From Phyllobacterium sophorae (GTDB taxonomy: Bacteria > Pseudomonadota > Alphaproteobacteria > Rhizobiales > Rhizobiaceae): a stretch of DNA of 64,000 nt. The position numbers and the translations under genes were made by a program. The DNA lies in assembly GCF_003010965.1 (NCBI RefSeq), contig NZ_PGGM01000001.1:186001-250000 (forward strand). Reading direction: 5' to 3'. Shown here in pieces: positions 55,618 through 64,000 of the stretch. Numbering within the stretch: position 1 is the stretch's first letter; each line of letters begins with the position of its first letter. A model generated the notes under the pieces. The model was given only the letters and a program-made list of their open reading frames with translations. It was not told the origin of the DNA and ran no database searches.

Positions 55618-58260
55618 TCAAAACTCATCGTTTTGTGTCGGCACGAGGATTTCGCGCTTGCCCGCATGGTTGGCCGGACCGACGAGCCCCTCCTGCTCCA
55701 TGCGCTCGATGATGGAGGCGGCACGGTTGTAACCAATGCCGAGACGGCGCTGGATGTAGCTGGTCGATGCCTTCTGGTCGCGCAGCACGACGGCAACTGC
55801 CTGATCGTAGGGATCATCGGAATCCTCGAGATTCGAGGTTCCGGCAGGCCCGGCACCACCCTCGTCCTCGTCATCCTCTTCAGTGATTGAGTCGAGATAT
55901 TCCGGAACACCCTGCAGTTTCAGGTGATTGACGATCTTCTCCACTTCGTCGTCGCCGACGAAGGGCCCATGCACGCGCTGGATGCGGCCCCCACCGGCCA
56001 TATAGAGCATGTCACCCATGCCGAGCAGCTGCTCACCGCCCTGTTCGCCGAGAATGGTGCGCGAATCGATCTTCGACGTAACCTGGAACGAAATGCGGGT
56101 CGGGAAGTTGGCCTTGATCGTACCGGTAATAACATCGACCGATGGACGCTGCGTTGCCATGATCACATGGATACCAGCGGCACGGGCCATCTGTGCCAGG
56201 CGCTGCACCGCACCTTCGATGTCTTTGCCGGCAACCATCATCAGGTCGGCCATTTCGTCGATGATGACGACTATGTAGGGCATCGGCTTCAGATCGAGTT
56301 CCTCGGTCTCATAGACGGCCTCTCCGGTGGCCCGGTCGAAACCGGTCTGCACAGTACGGGCGATGCGTTCGCCCTTCTTCTGCGCCTGTTCGACACGTTG
56401 ATTGAAGCCGTCAATGTTGCGCACGCCGACCTTCGACATCTTGCGGTAACGGTCTTCCATCTCCTTGACGGTCCACTTCAGCGCAACGACAGCCTTCTTG
56501 GGATCGGTAACAACCGGTGTCAGCAAATGCGGAATACCGTCATAGATGGAAAGTTCCAGCATTTTCGGATCGATCATGATCAGACGGCACTGCTCGGGTG
56601 TCATCCGGTACAACAGCGAAAGGATCATCGTGTTGATCGCGACGGATTTGCCCGAACCGGTGGTACCGGCGACCAGCAAATGCGGCATTTTCGCCAGATC
56701 GGCGATAACGGCTTCACCGTTGATGGTCTTGCCAAGCGCAAGCGCGAGCTTGGTTTTTGTCTGCTCGAAGTCGCGGCTCGCCAGAAGTTCGCGCAGATAA
56801 ACCATCTCGCGCGTCTGGTTCGGCAATTCGATACCGATCGCATTGCGTCCCGGCACAACGGCGACACGGGCGGCTATGGCACTCATCGAGCGGGCAATAT
56901 CGTCGGCGAGCGTAATAACCCGCGAAGATTTGATGCCGGGTGCAGGCTCCAGTTCGTACAGCGTGACAACGGGGCCCGGGCGAACATGGATGATCTCGCC
57001 GCGCACACCAAAATCCTCCAGCACACCTTCCAGCAACCGGGCGTTCTGTTCGAGAGCCTCCTTTGAAAGGCTCGGATTGCGAACCACGCTCTTGGGTTCG
57101 CTGAGAAAATGCAGTGAAGGCATCTCGAATTCATCGGACTTGATAAGCGAAGCTTGAGCCTCGCGCTGGACACGTGCGCCTGTCCTTGGCGCGGGCGCGG
57201 GCGTGTCGATGCGCGCGGCGACCGGCCTGGCTGAAGGCATTGACTTCGGCCGGGCTGGCGCCTGCTGCGGTGCCCAATCGTCGACATCCTCGTCCTCATC
57301 GCTGAACGCCACAGGATCGAAACGATCAGACCGGGCATCAAAGTCGTTGCCAATATCTATTGATGGCGCCTCGGAACGCGGCGCCTCGTCGTAAAATCCG
57401 GGTTCGCGCCGGACGCCGCCTGGTCCGTTCTTTTGGCGCGCAGCCGGAACGCTATTCAGAAAATCGTCGTCATTGCGGCTGGCACCAATGGTGCGCGCAC
57501 CATTGTAGAGACCCGCACCATGCCCGGAAATGCGCCGGAACAGTGCCTTCGTACTCAGGAACCAGTGGGTAAGTGCCCCTAGGGCAAGCAGACCGCCCTC
57601 GCGTTCGTCTTCGTCGTCCTCGTCGCCATAGTCGTCCTCATCCGCAACATGACGTGTCGATTTCTTGAGCACGGCCGGCTCGCTGTCACGATAGGTGATG
57701 CCGCTGGCAAATCCGAAAATCCAGAGGGTTGGCAGCGCGAGAATGGCAACGAGGATCATGGCCAAGCCACCGCGCGGGAACGTGCCGATGAAGATTGCCG
57801 GGACCTTCAGGACCATATCGCCAAAAACGCCACCGAGACCAATCGGCATAGGCCAGCTCGACGGAATTGCGAAGCAACCGGCCATGGCAGCGGCCATCAA
57901 TGACGCGCAAAACCAGGCGATGGCCCGGCGCGGCATGCGGTCAACGCCGCGTCCGAGGACGAAAAGGCCACCCCAGAACAGGGCCGGCATCAGCGCCACA
58001 ACCATGGAAAGGCCGAAAAACTGCATGCCAAGATCGGCGAATACCGCGCCAGGATAACCCAGCGCGTTGTGTGTGGGGTTCGACGTGGCATGACTGAAAC
58101 TTGGATCCAGCACGTTCCAGGTAGCCAGACTGCCGATTGCAAAGGCGACGAAGCCAATAAGCACCAGCCCCCAGAGGATATGGATCTGCCTGCGGAACAG
58201 GGTGGACAACCCGGTTCGCTGGTCTTCAATGGCATAGGAGGATGAGTATCCTTGACGCAT
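55618..58260 (-). CDS. ftsK: DNA translocase FtsK
   Basis: An 880-residue septal protein that pumps DNA at division to resolve chromosome dimers. Four membrane helices lie in the first 200 residues; an acidic linker ([13 protein letters not shown]) and a Pro/Arg-rich stretch follow; the RecA-like motor has [20 protein letters not shown] near residue 530 and [17 protein letters not shown]; the C-terminal gamma winged helix reads [23 protein letters not shown] 58260 ([13 protein letters not shown]) is preferred to an in-frame GTG at 58275. Confidence 0.97.
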   Translation of the reverse strand: MRQGYSSSYAIEDQRTGLSTLFRRQIHILWGLVLIGFVAFAIGSLATWNVLDPSFSHATSNPTHNALGYPGAVFADLGMQFFGLSMVVALMPALFWGGLFVLGRGVDRMPRRAIAWFCASLMAAAMAGCFAIPSSWPMPIGLGGVFGDMVLKVPAIFIGTFPRGGLAMILVAILALPTLWIFGFASGITYRDSEPAVLKKSTRHVADEDDYGDEDDEDEREGGLLALGALTHWFLSTKALFRRISGHGAGLYNGARTIGASRNDDDFLNSVPAARQKNGPGGVRREPGFYDEAPRSEAPSIDIGNDFDARSDRFDPVAFSDEDEDVDDWAPQQAPARPKSMPSARPVAARIDTPAPAPRTGARVQREAQASLIKSDEFEMPSLHFLSEPKSVVRNPSLSKEALEQNARLLEGVLEDFGVRGEIIHVRPGPVVTLYELEPAPGIKSSRVITLADDIARSMSAIAARVAVVPGRNAIGIELPNQTREMVYLRELLASRDFEQTKTKLALALGKTINGEAVIADLAKMPHLLVAGTTGSGKSVAINTMILSLLYRMTPEQCRLIMIDPKMLELSIYDGIPHLLTPVVTDPKKAVVALKWTVKEMEDRYRKMSKVGVRNIDGFNQRVEQAQKKGERIARTVQTGFDRATGEAVYETEELDLKPMPYIVVIIDEMADLMMVAGKDIEGAVQRLAQMARAAGIHVIMATQRPSVDVITGTIKANFPTRISFQVTSKIDSRTILGEQGGEQLLGMGDMLYMAGGGRIQRVHGPFVGDDEVEKIVNHLKLQGVPEYLDSITEEDDEDEGGAGPAGTSNLEDSDDPYDQAVAVVLRDQKASTSYIQRRLGIGYNRAASIIERMEQEGLVGPANHAGKREILVPTQNDEF

Positions 58261-58424
58261 GAAATCCGGTCCCACGTGAACGCATACTTTGCGGCCGTGA
58301 CATGCCGCAATTTCGAGAGCTGATTCCCACGTTACGGGGCGATGGTTAAGGGGGCATTAACCATGGGAGACGGAGGGGAAAATTAGCAGGTGGGCGATGG
58401 GCGACAAGCAGCAGCCAAAATGAA

Positions 58425-58447
58425 ATGGGCCCGCAAACCGGGCCCAT
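58425..58447 (-). terminator. Terminator of the glnK-amtB operon
   Basis: A 9-bp perfect stem ATGGGCCCG-GTTTG-CGGGCCCAT (read leftward) is followed by TTTCATTTT, 25 bases after the amtB stop. Confidence 0.85.
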
Positions 58448-58472
58448 CATAATGGTCGCCAGAGACAGCCTA

Positions 58473-59906
58473 TCAGCTGTGATAAGCGGCTTCACCGTGG
58501 GAGGTGAGGTCAAGACCTTCGCGCTCGGCTTCCGGAGCCGCCCGCAGACCGACGATCAGGTCGACAATCTTGTAGAGGATTGCACTGCCGATACCGGACC
58601 ACAGAAGCGTAACCGCCACACCCTTGAACTGCGCCCAAAGCTGTGTTGCCGTCCCTGCATAACTGGCCGCGAAGTCGGCCGTCGAGTAATCGACGATGCC
58701 AGCGCCACCCAAAGCCGGGTTGACCAGGATACCCGTGCCAAGAGCACCAATGATGCCGCCGACACAGTGAATGCCGAAGACGTCCAGGCTGTCATCGTAG
58801 TCGAACTTGTTCTTCACAACCGCCACGAAGAAATAGCAGACAAGGGTCACGACCGCACCGAGGACGATTGCACCCATTGGGCCGACGAACCCGGCTGCCG
58901 GGGTAACTGCAACCAGACCGGCCACGGCGCCCGACACCGCACCGAGCATTGAGGCTTTTCCGCGCAGGAAGGATTCAAGAATGATCCACATCACGGTGGC
59001 AGCAGCTGTCGCCACAAATGTATTGATCATTGCAAGACCCGCATAGGCATTGGCTTCAAGGTTGGAGCCTGCATTGAAGCCAAACCAGCCGACCCATAGC
59101 AAAGAGGCGCCGACCATGGTCAAGGTCATGGAATGCGGAGCCATGATGTCCTTCTTGTAGCCCGCGCGCTTGCCAATCATGAGCGCACCAACAAGACCGG
59201 CGATGCCAGCGTTAATGTGAACGACCGTACCACCGGCAAAGTCAATCGCACCGAAGCCGAAAATCAGACCCGACGGATCGGAATAGGCGCTTGGACCGCC
59301 CCAGAACCAGACCATGTGGGCGATCGGGAAATAGACGAAGGTGACCCAAAGGATGACAAACAGAACGACTGCCGAGAATTTGACGCGCTCCGCAAAGGCG
59401 CCGACGATCAGTGCAGGTGTGATGCAGGCGAATGTCATCTGGAAGATGACGAAGACCAATTCAGGAATGGCCACGCCCTTCGAGAAGGTTTCCGATAGCG
59501 TTGTCACGTCGACACCGGACAGAAATGCCTTAGAAAACCCACCGACGAACGCGTTGCCCGGAGTGAACGCCAGGCTGTAGCCGTAAAATACCCAGATCAG
59601 CATCACGACGGCCGTAATGGTGAAGACCTGCATGAGAACCGAAAGCATGTTCTTGGCGCGGACAAGGCCACCGTAGAACAAGGCAAGGCCGGGTATGGTC
59701 ATCAACAGCACGAGCACTGTCGACACCATCATCCAGGTGGTGTCACCTTTGTCGACCGTGAAGGCAGGCGCCGCTGCAGCAGCCGCATCCGCTGCGGCCG
59801 GCGCGGCTTCCTGGGCAAACGCGGCCAATGAGCCGAATGCGGTCAGCGCCAGCGACCCTAGCAGGGTGCTGCGAGCCGCAGATGTAAGACTGGTTGGAAT
59901 TTTCAT
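58473..59906 (-). CDS. amtB: Ammonium transporter AmtB
   Basis: A 477-residue inner-membrane ammonium channel. A signal peptide (MKIPTSLTSA... AFAQEA) and a short Ala-rich linker precede 11 helices, with DTTWMMVSTVLVLLMTIPGL, GLALFYGGLVRAKNML, VHINAGIAGLVGALMIGKR and the pore-His segments GIHCVGGIIGALGTGI. The start at 59906 has AAGGAGAG upstream. It is controlled by GlnK, encoded 27 bases upstream, which plugs the channel when nitrogen is plentiful. Confidence 0.96.
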   Translation of the reverse strand: MKIPTSLTSAARSTLLGSLALTAFGSLAAFAQEAAPAAADAAAAAAPAFTVDKGDTTWMMVSTVLVLLMTIPGLALFYGGLVRAKNMLSVLMQVFTITAVVMLIWVFYGYSLAFTPGNAFVGGFSKAFLSGVDVTTLSETFSKGVAIPELVFVIFQMTFACITPALIVGAFAERVKFSAVVLFVILWVTFVYFPIAHMVWFWGGPSAYSDPSGLIFGFGAIDFAGGTVVHINAGIAGLVGALMIGKRAGYKKDIMAPHSMTLTMVGASLLWVGWFGFNAGSNLEANAYAGLAMINTFVATAAATVMWIILESFLRGKASMLGAVSGAVAGLVAVTPAAGFVGPMGAIVLGAVVTLVCYFFVAVVKNKFDYDDSLDVFGIHCVGGIIGALGTGILVNPALGGAGIVDYSTADFAASYAGTATQLWAQFKGVAVTLLWSGIGSAILYKIVDLIVGLRAAPEAEREGLDLTSHGEAAYHS

Positions 59907-59932
59907 TATTCTCTCCTTGAACCCCAAAAAAC

Positions 59933-60274
<342 letters not shown>

Positions 60275-60387
60275 CTATACCCCTGCGCTTGCGCGGTACC
60301 TTCCAGGTGGAATTACCTGAACTGCGGCAATCCGCGTTGAACCCATCGCCTAGAGCCGTGTGGCTATCGGTGACTTGGTCAGGAGTA

Positions 60388-60403
60388 TTCAAGTTCCGTG
60401 CCA
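60388..60403 (-). promoter_or_regulatory. Sigma-54-like promoter upstream of glnK
   Basis: Read leftward, TGGCACGGAACTTGAA matches the sigma-54 consensus TGGCACG-N4-TTGCA except for the -12 C. GG and GA are correctly spaced. A TGCATTTTGCA dyad at 60470-60480, about 70 bases upstream, could bind NtrC. This fits nitrogen control of glnK-amtB. Confidence 0.65.
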
Positions 60404-60525
60404 GACTCGACACGCACTGCTAAGACATTGATTATAAATATATATTTTTGGATGAAAGCAGGTGCCGTGTGCATTTTGCAGCAACATGCCTAAAAAATGG
60501 GCATTCGTAAACAAATCAACGAGGC

Positions 60526-61395
60526 TTATTCCGGTAGATGCACACGAATTAGGCCCTCCTGCGCCGTCGAGGCTATCAAACTGCCGTCGCGACTATAGAT
60601 TGCGCCCCTGTTGAAACCACGCGCACCGGATGTACTCGGGCTGTCTGCCGTATAAAGCAGCCAATCGTCGAAGCGGCAGGGCCTGTGAAACCACATGGCA
60701 TGATCGAGACTGGCGACCTGCAGATCCCGGTCAAAAATCGAGCGGCCATGCGCATAGAGCGAGGTGTCGAGCAACGTCATGTCCGAGATATAGGCAAGGA
60801 CGGCAGCCTGCACAGCACGATCCTCGGGTACCGGACCGGTCGTCTTTATCCACACATTCTGCTCTGGCGGCAGCTTTTCGCGGGAAAAGTAATGGGTAAG
60901 GGACAAAGGTTTCAGTTCGATCGGCCGATCCTGTTCCCAATACCTGCGGATATTGGCCGGAGCATTCTGCAGATACTGTTCCTTCAAATCCTTGTCACTG
61001 ATCAATTGTTCAGGCGGCGTTAGATCGAGCGGCTGCGGCTTCTGGTGTTCGAGCCCTGCCTCCTCGATCTGGAACGATGCCTCCAGCGAAAAGATCGCAT
61101 GGCCGTGCTGGATGCCGACGACACGCCGGGTGGTAAAACTGGAACCGTCGCGGATGCGGTCGACCTCATAGATGATCGGGACTTTTGGATCGCCAGCGCG
61201 CATGAAATAACCGTGCAGCGAATGCACGTGCCGCGCGGGATCGACGGTGCGCTGCGCCGCGACGAGGGCCTGGCCGATCACCTGACCGCCGAAGACGCGC
61301 TGCCAGCCGACCTGCGGGCTGCGACCTCGAAACAGGTTGTGTTCAAGCGTCTCAAGGTCGAGTATGGACAAAAGCTCTTTCATGGCGTCTGACAT
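60526..61395 (-). CDS. tesB: Acyl-CoA thioesterase II
   Basis: A 289-residue double-hotdog enzyme hydrolysing acyl-CoA. It shows LEHNLFRGRSPQVGWQRVFG, GQVIGQALVAAQRTV, HSLHGYFMRAGDPKVPI and the C-terminal SLDHAMWFHRPCRFDDWLLY, with the catalytic Asp in SLDHAMW. ATG 61395 is favoured by AGGAG upstream; two other in-frame starts (61383, 61434) are possible. It is divergent from the ubiquinone hydroxylase. Confidence 0.95.
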   Translation of the reverse strand: MSDAMKELLSILDLETLEHNLFRGRSPQVGWQRVFGGQVIGQALVAAQRTVDPARHVHSLHGYFMRAGDPKVPIIYEVDRIRDGSSFTTRRVVGIQHGHAIFSLEASFQIEEAGLEHQKPQPLDLTPPEQLISDKDLKEQYLQNAPANIRRYWEQDRPIELKPLSLTHYFSREKLPPEQNVWIKTTGPVPEDRAVQAAVLAYISDMTLLDTSLYAHGRSIFDRDLQVASLDHAMWFHRPCRFDDWLLYTADSPSTSGARGFNRGAIYSRDGSLIASTAQEGLIRVHLPE

Positions 61396-61487
61396 GATCG
61401 GTATCTCCTGCGCGCGTAACTTCCACGCTTGCAACAGGAACAGAAGAACAAGTCAAGCGCCGCATCAAGCGCAACCCGGAGGCAATC

Positions 61488-62729
61488 ATGGTTGAACGAA
61501 CCCGGAAAGAACAGCCAGGCACAGATATTGTCATTGCCGGCGCAGGCTATGTCGGCCTTGCGACCGCCGTGGCACTGAAATCATCGGCGCCGCACCTTGG
61601 CGTCACCGTCATCGATGCGGCCCCTGCCGGCGTCTGGCGCAATGATACCCGCGCCTCGGCCATCGCAGCGGCTGCGAGCCGCATGCTCGACCGGCTCGGC
61701 TGCTGGGACGCGATTCTGCCTGAGGCCCAGCCGATCAATGAAATGACGGTCACCGATTCGCGCACCTCCGATCCAGTGCGGCCAGTCTTCCTGACCTTCA
61801 ACGGCGAAATCGAGCCGGGCGAGCCTTTTGCGCATATGGTGGAAAACCGGGTGCTCAATGCGTCACTGCGGGCCAAGGCGGAAGAACTCGGCATCGAATT
61901 CATCGAAGGTGCGCCGGTCAATGGTATTGAGCAGGGCGAGGCGCATCTGACCGTCCGCTATGCGGATGGCAAGAGCCTGCGCACGCGGCTTCTGATCGCC
62001 GCGGACGGCGTGAAGTCACGGCTGCGCGACATGGCTGGCATCAAGACGGTCAATTGGGAATATGGCCAGTCGGGCATCGTCTGCACCGTCTCCCATGAGC
62101 GGCCGCATCATGGCCGCGCCGAAGAGCACTTCCTCCCCGCCGGTCCCTTCGCCATCCTGCCGCTAAAGGGTAACCGCTCCTCACTGGTCTGGACCGAGCG
62201 GACAGACGATGCCGAACGGCTGATCAACGATGATGATTTCGTCTTTGAACACGAGCTGGAGTTGCGTTTCGGATTGAAGCTCGGAGAATTGCATGTGGAA
62301 GGCCCCCGCAAATCGTTCCCGCTCGGCCTGACTTTGGCGCGCGACTTCGTCAAGCCGCGTTTTGCGCTGGCCGGCGATGCAGCCCATGGAATCCACCCCA
62401 TTGCCGGGCAAGGCCTCAATCTTGGCTTCAAGGACGCTGCGGCGCTCGCGGAGACGATCGTCGACGCCGACCGGCTCGGTCTCGACATCGGCTCGATCGC
62501 GGTGCTCGAGCGCTACCAGACCTGGCGGCGCTTCGACACGGTGCAGATGGGTGTCACCACCGACGTTTTGAACCGGCTGTTCTCGAACGACAATGTGCCG
62601 GTTCGCGCCTTGCGCGACTTCGGCCTCGGCCTCGTCGAACGGATGCCGCGGCTCAAGGGATTTTTCATCCGCCAGGCCGCGGGATTGTCGACGACTGCGC
62701 CCAAATTGCTGCAGGGCCAGCCGATCTAG
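61488..62729 (+). CDS. Ubiquinone biosynthesis FAD-dependent hydroxylase (UbiH/UbiF family)
   Basis: A 413-residue flavin monooxygenase hydroxylating the ubiquinone ring. It has TDIVIAGAGYVGLATAVALK, the mid-region ADGVKSRLRDMAGI and the FAD-binding GDAAHGIHPIAGQGLNLGF. Which ring position it modifies (UbiH, UbiF or the alphaproteobacterial UbiL) cannot be told from sequence alone. GGAGGC precedes ATG 61488. Its stop shares CTAG with the convergent aldo/keto reductase gene. Confidence 0.93.
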   Translation: MVERTRKEQPGTDIVIAGAGYVGLATAVALKSSAPHLGVTVIDAAPAGVWRNDTRASAIAAAASRMLDRLGCWDAILPEAQPINEMTVTDSRTSDPVRPVFLTFNGEIEPGEPFAHMVENRVLNASLRAKAEELGIEFIEGAPVNGIEQGEAHLTVRYADGKSLRTRLLIAADGVKSRLRDMAGIKTVNWEYGQSGIVCTVSHERPHHGRAEEHFLPAGPFAILPLKGNRSSLVWTERTDDAERLINDDDFVFEHELELRFGLKLGELHVEGPRKSFPLGLTLARDFVKPRFALAGDAAHGIHPIAGQGLNLGFKDAAALAETIVDADRLGLDIGSIAVLERYQTWRRFDTVQMGVTTDVLNRLFSNDNVPVRALRDFGLGLVERMPRLKGFFIRQAAGLSTTAPKLLQGQPI

Positions 62730-63766
62730 AGCGGACGCGGATACGTGCGGTAGATCGCGTCAATCTCCTTGAGGATTTCCGGCGACAGCGTAATCGAGCT
62801 CGCCCAGATATCGGTCTTCAGCTGCTCCATCGAGGTGGCGCCGATGATAACCGACGTCATGAACGGCCGCGTGAGGGCAAAGGCGATAGCCATCTGCGCC
62901 ACGTCGAGCCCATGCTTGCGAGCAAGATCGATATAGGCCCTGACGGCGGGCGCGGAATGTTCATTGCTGCGCCACAGCCCCCCCGGCTGAATCGCGCCGC
63001 GCGTTCCCGCGGGTGTTTTCCCGTCGAGATATTTTCCGGTGAGTACACCCGAAGCCAACGAGGAATAAGCCAGGAGCCCGACATCCTCGTGATGGCTGAG
63101 TTCGGCAAGATCGAGATCGAATACACGTTGGATCAGGCTATATTCGTTCTGCACGGAAGCAACCCGCGGCAGGCCGCTGCGTTCCGCAAGCTTCAACCAT
63201 TGGCCAATGCCCCAAGCCGTCTCATTGGACAGCCCAATGTGCCGGACCTTGCCTTCCTTCACCATGTCGTCAAGGCCAGCGAGCGTCTCGTCGATCTGTG
63301 TCATGGCCAATGCCCTGTCCTGGGACTGAGGCGCATACTTCCAGGCAGAGCCAAAGTGATAATGGCCGCGGGCAGGATAATGTACCTGGTAGAGATCGAT
63401 ATAATCAGTCTGCAGCCGCTTCAGGCTGCCTTCCACCGCCTCACGCACCGACTTCCTGTCCGGAGGTGTGCCGTTGCGGATCCAGCTGTTGCCGCCGCCG
63501 GAAATTTTGGTCGCAAGCACGAATTTGTCGCGTTTGCCGGTTTTCTTGAACCATGTGCCGATATAGGTTTCGGTCTTGCCATAGGTCTCGGGGGTTGACG
63601 GAATGGCATAGACTTCCGCCGTATCCATGAAATTGACGCCTGCATCGAGTGCATAGTCGATCTGCCGATGCGCATCCTCTTCCGTGTTCTGCACACCCCA
63701 GGTCATCGTGCCGAGGCAAATTTCCGTAACGTCAATATTCGTACGGCCAAGTTTTTTCAGTTTCAC
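62726..63766 (-). CDS. Aldo/keto reductase (Tas/YajO-like)
   Basis: A 346-residue NADPH-dependent TIM-barrel reductase. It shows LGRTNIDVTEICLGTMTWGV, NFMDTAEVYAIPSTPETYGK with the catalytic Tyr, KISGGGNSW, DYIDLYQVHYPARGHYHFGS and SVIIGATSMEQLKTDIWA. A TTG at 63814 opens the frame further, but the GTG at 63766 has AGGAAA upstream and gives the family start VKLKKLGRTNIDV, so I prefer it. Substrate unknown. Confidence 0.92.
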   Translation of the reverse strand: MKLKKLGRTNIDVTEICLGTMTWGVQNTEEDAHRQIDYALDAGVNFMDTAEVYAIPSTPETYGKTETYIGTWFKKTGKRDKFVLATKISGGGNSWIRNGTPPDRKSVREAVEGSLKRLQTDYIDLYQVHYPARGHYHFGSAWKYAPQSQDRALAMTQIDETLAGLDDMVKEGKVRHIGLSNETAWGIGQWLKLAERSGLPRVASVQNEYSLIQRVFDLDLAELSHHEDVGLLAYSSLASGVLTGKYLDGKTPAGTRGAIQPGGLWRSNEHSAPAVRAYIDLARKHGLDVAQMAIAFALTRPFMTSVIIGATSMEQLKTDIWASSITLSPEILKEIDAIYRTYPRPL

Positions 63767-63794
63767 GGGATTTTCCTGTTTCGATTTGGGTTGA

Positions 63795-63998
63795 TCAGTC
63801 GACTTGGAGGCCAAGCCTCTGCTTGAGCTTTCTGACCCGCTGCCCGTAAAGTTGGGAGACCGGAACGGCAGCAGCAGCCGCGCCTACCATATCAATCAAT
63901 TCATACTTTTCCAGATCATTGAGCCGCTCACGCAGAAGCGGCGACGTTTTTTCGATGACCGTCGGCGTATCGCCAACCTGGGCGAAGGCCCATTTGGC
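63795..63998 (-). CDS. Unidentified protein, C-terminal 67 residues (truncated by window edge)
   Basis: A leftward frame is open from the window edge to TGA at 63795-63797. It reads AKWAFAQVGDTPTVIEKTSP at the visible start and ends KLKQRLGLQVD; the whole is helix-rich and basic at the end. It lies 28 bases upstream of the aldo/keto reductase start. I do not recognise the family. No stop and neighbour-like codon use support a real gene, but two-thirds or more may lie outside. Confidence 0.5.
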   Translation of the reverse strand, partial: AKWAFAQVGDTPTVIEKTSPLLRERLNDLEKYELIDMVGAAAAAVPVSQLYGQRVRKLKQRLGLQVD

Positions 63999-64000
63999 AT

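Overview
The window is a high-GC alphaproteobacterial chromosome segment of Rhizobiales type, most like the Phyllobacteriaceae/Brucellaceae. Evidence for this is the 1,597-residue NAD-dependent glutamate dehydrogenase, the hemC-hemD-Mic60-hemY cluster diverging from tsaD-gpsA, the CenR(OtpR)-like regulator paired with a cyclic-nucleotide-binding protein, and the lolA-ftsK-amtB-glnK-tesB-ubiH neighbourhood. Genus is an inference. I saw no rRNA, tRNA, CRISPR array or intact insertion sequence.

Layout. 1-659: 3' end of a heparinase II/III-like gene. 682-7360: a sugar-uptake locus with two broken genes (a frameshifted substrate-binding protein and an ATPase cut off just after Walker A), an intact RhaS/LsrB-like binding protein, a permease, an 868-residue ATPase-permease fusion, and a divergent ROK regulator with GCAAATTTGC-type sites between them. 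7506-15299: purH, a UMF1-type MFS transporter and the large GDH. 15408-20850: two TPM-domain proteins with LemA, a small membrane protein, pyridoxal kinase, beta-carbonic anhydrase, an NTF2-like secreted protein and an MltB-type transglycosylase. 21245-23789: a structured leader, ffh, chorismate mutase, rpsP and a strong terminator; rimM-trmD-rplS do not follow rpsP. 23922-29539: accessory genes (PhoD, TetR/SDR pair, DUF983/MocR pair, Ogt).

29602-34036: a DeoR regulator diverges from a kinase-like gene and a sarcosine/dimethylglycine-dehydrogenase-like gene, with a 171-bp element bounded by 28-bp inverted repeats just before the kinase gene. 34311-35849: a candidate leader peptide, an RNA hairpin covering the translation start, mgtE and its terminator. 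35953-42088: typA, GNAT, ppa, DUF167/YggT, aqpZ, an MFS exporter. 42093-48152: the leftward cluster hemC, hemD, Mic60-like, hemY, TerB-like, GATase. 48247-51734: tsaD, gpsA, YciI, EVE and a methyltransferase, tightly packed. 51731-55382: an L,D-transpeptidase-like gene, the CenR/CNB pair, exonuclease III, a REP-like repeat and lolA. 55618-64000: ftsK, amtB-glnK with a sigma-54-like promoter, tesB, a ubiquinone hydroxylase, an aldo/keto reductase and the 3' end of an unidentified gene.

Most of the window is core housekeeping. The parts most worth a second look are the mgtE leader, the ffh leader, the decayed/fused sugar ABC locus, the palindromic operator sets (ROK, TetR, MocR, DeoR) and the inverted-repeat element upstream of the kinase gene. 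No clearly new multi-gene system, such as a defence island, is visible.
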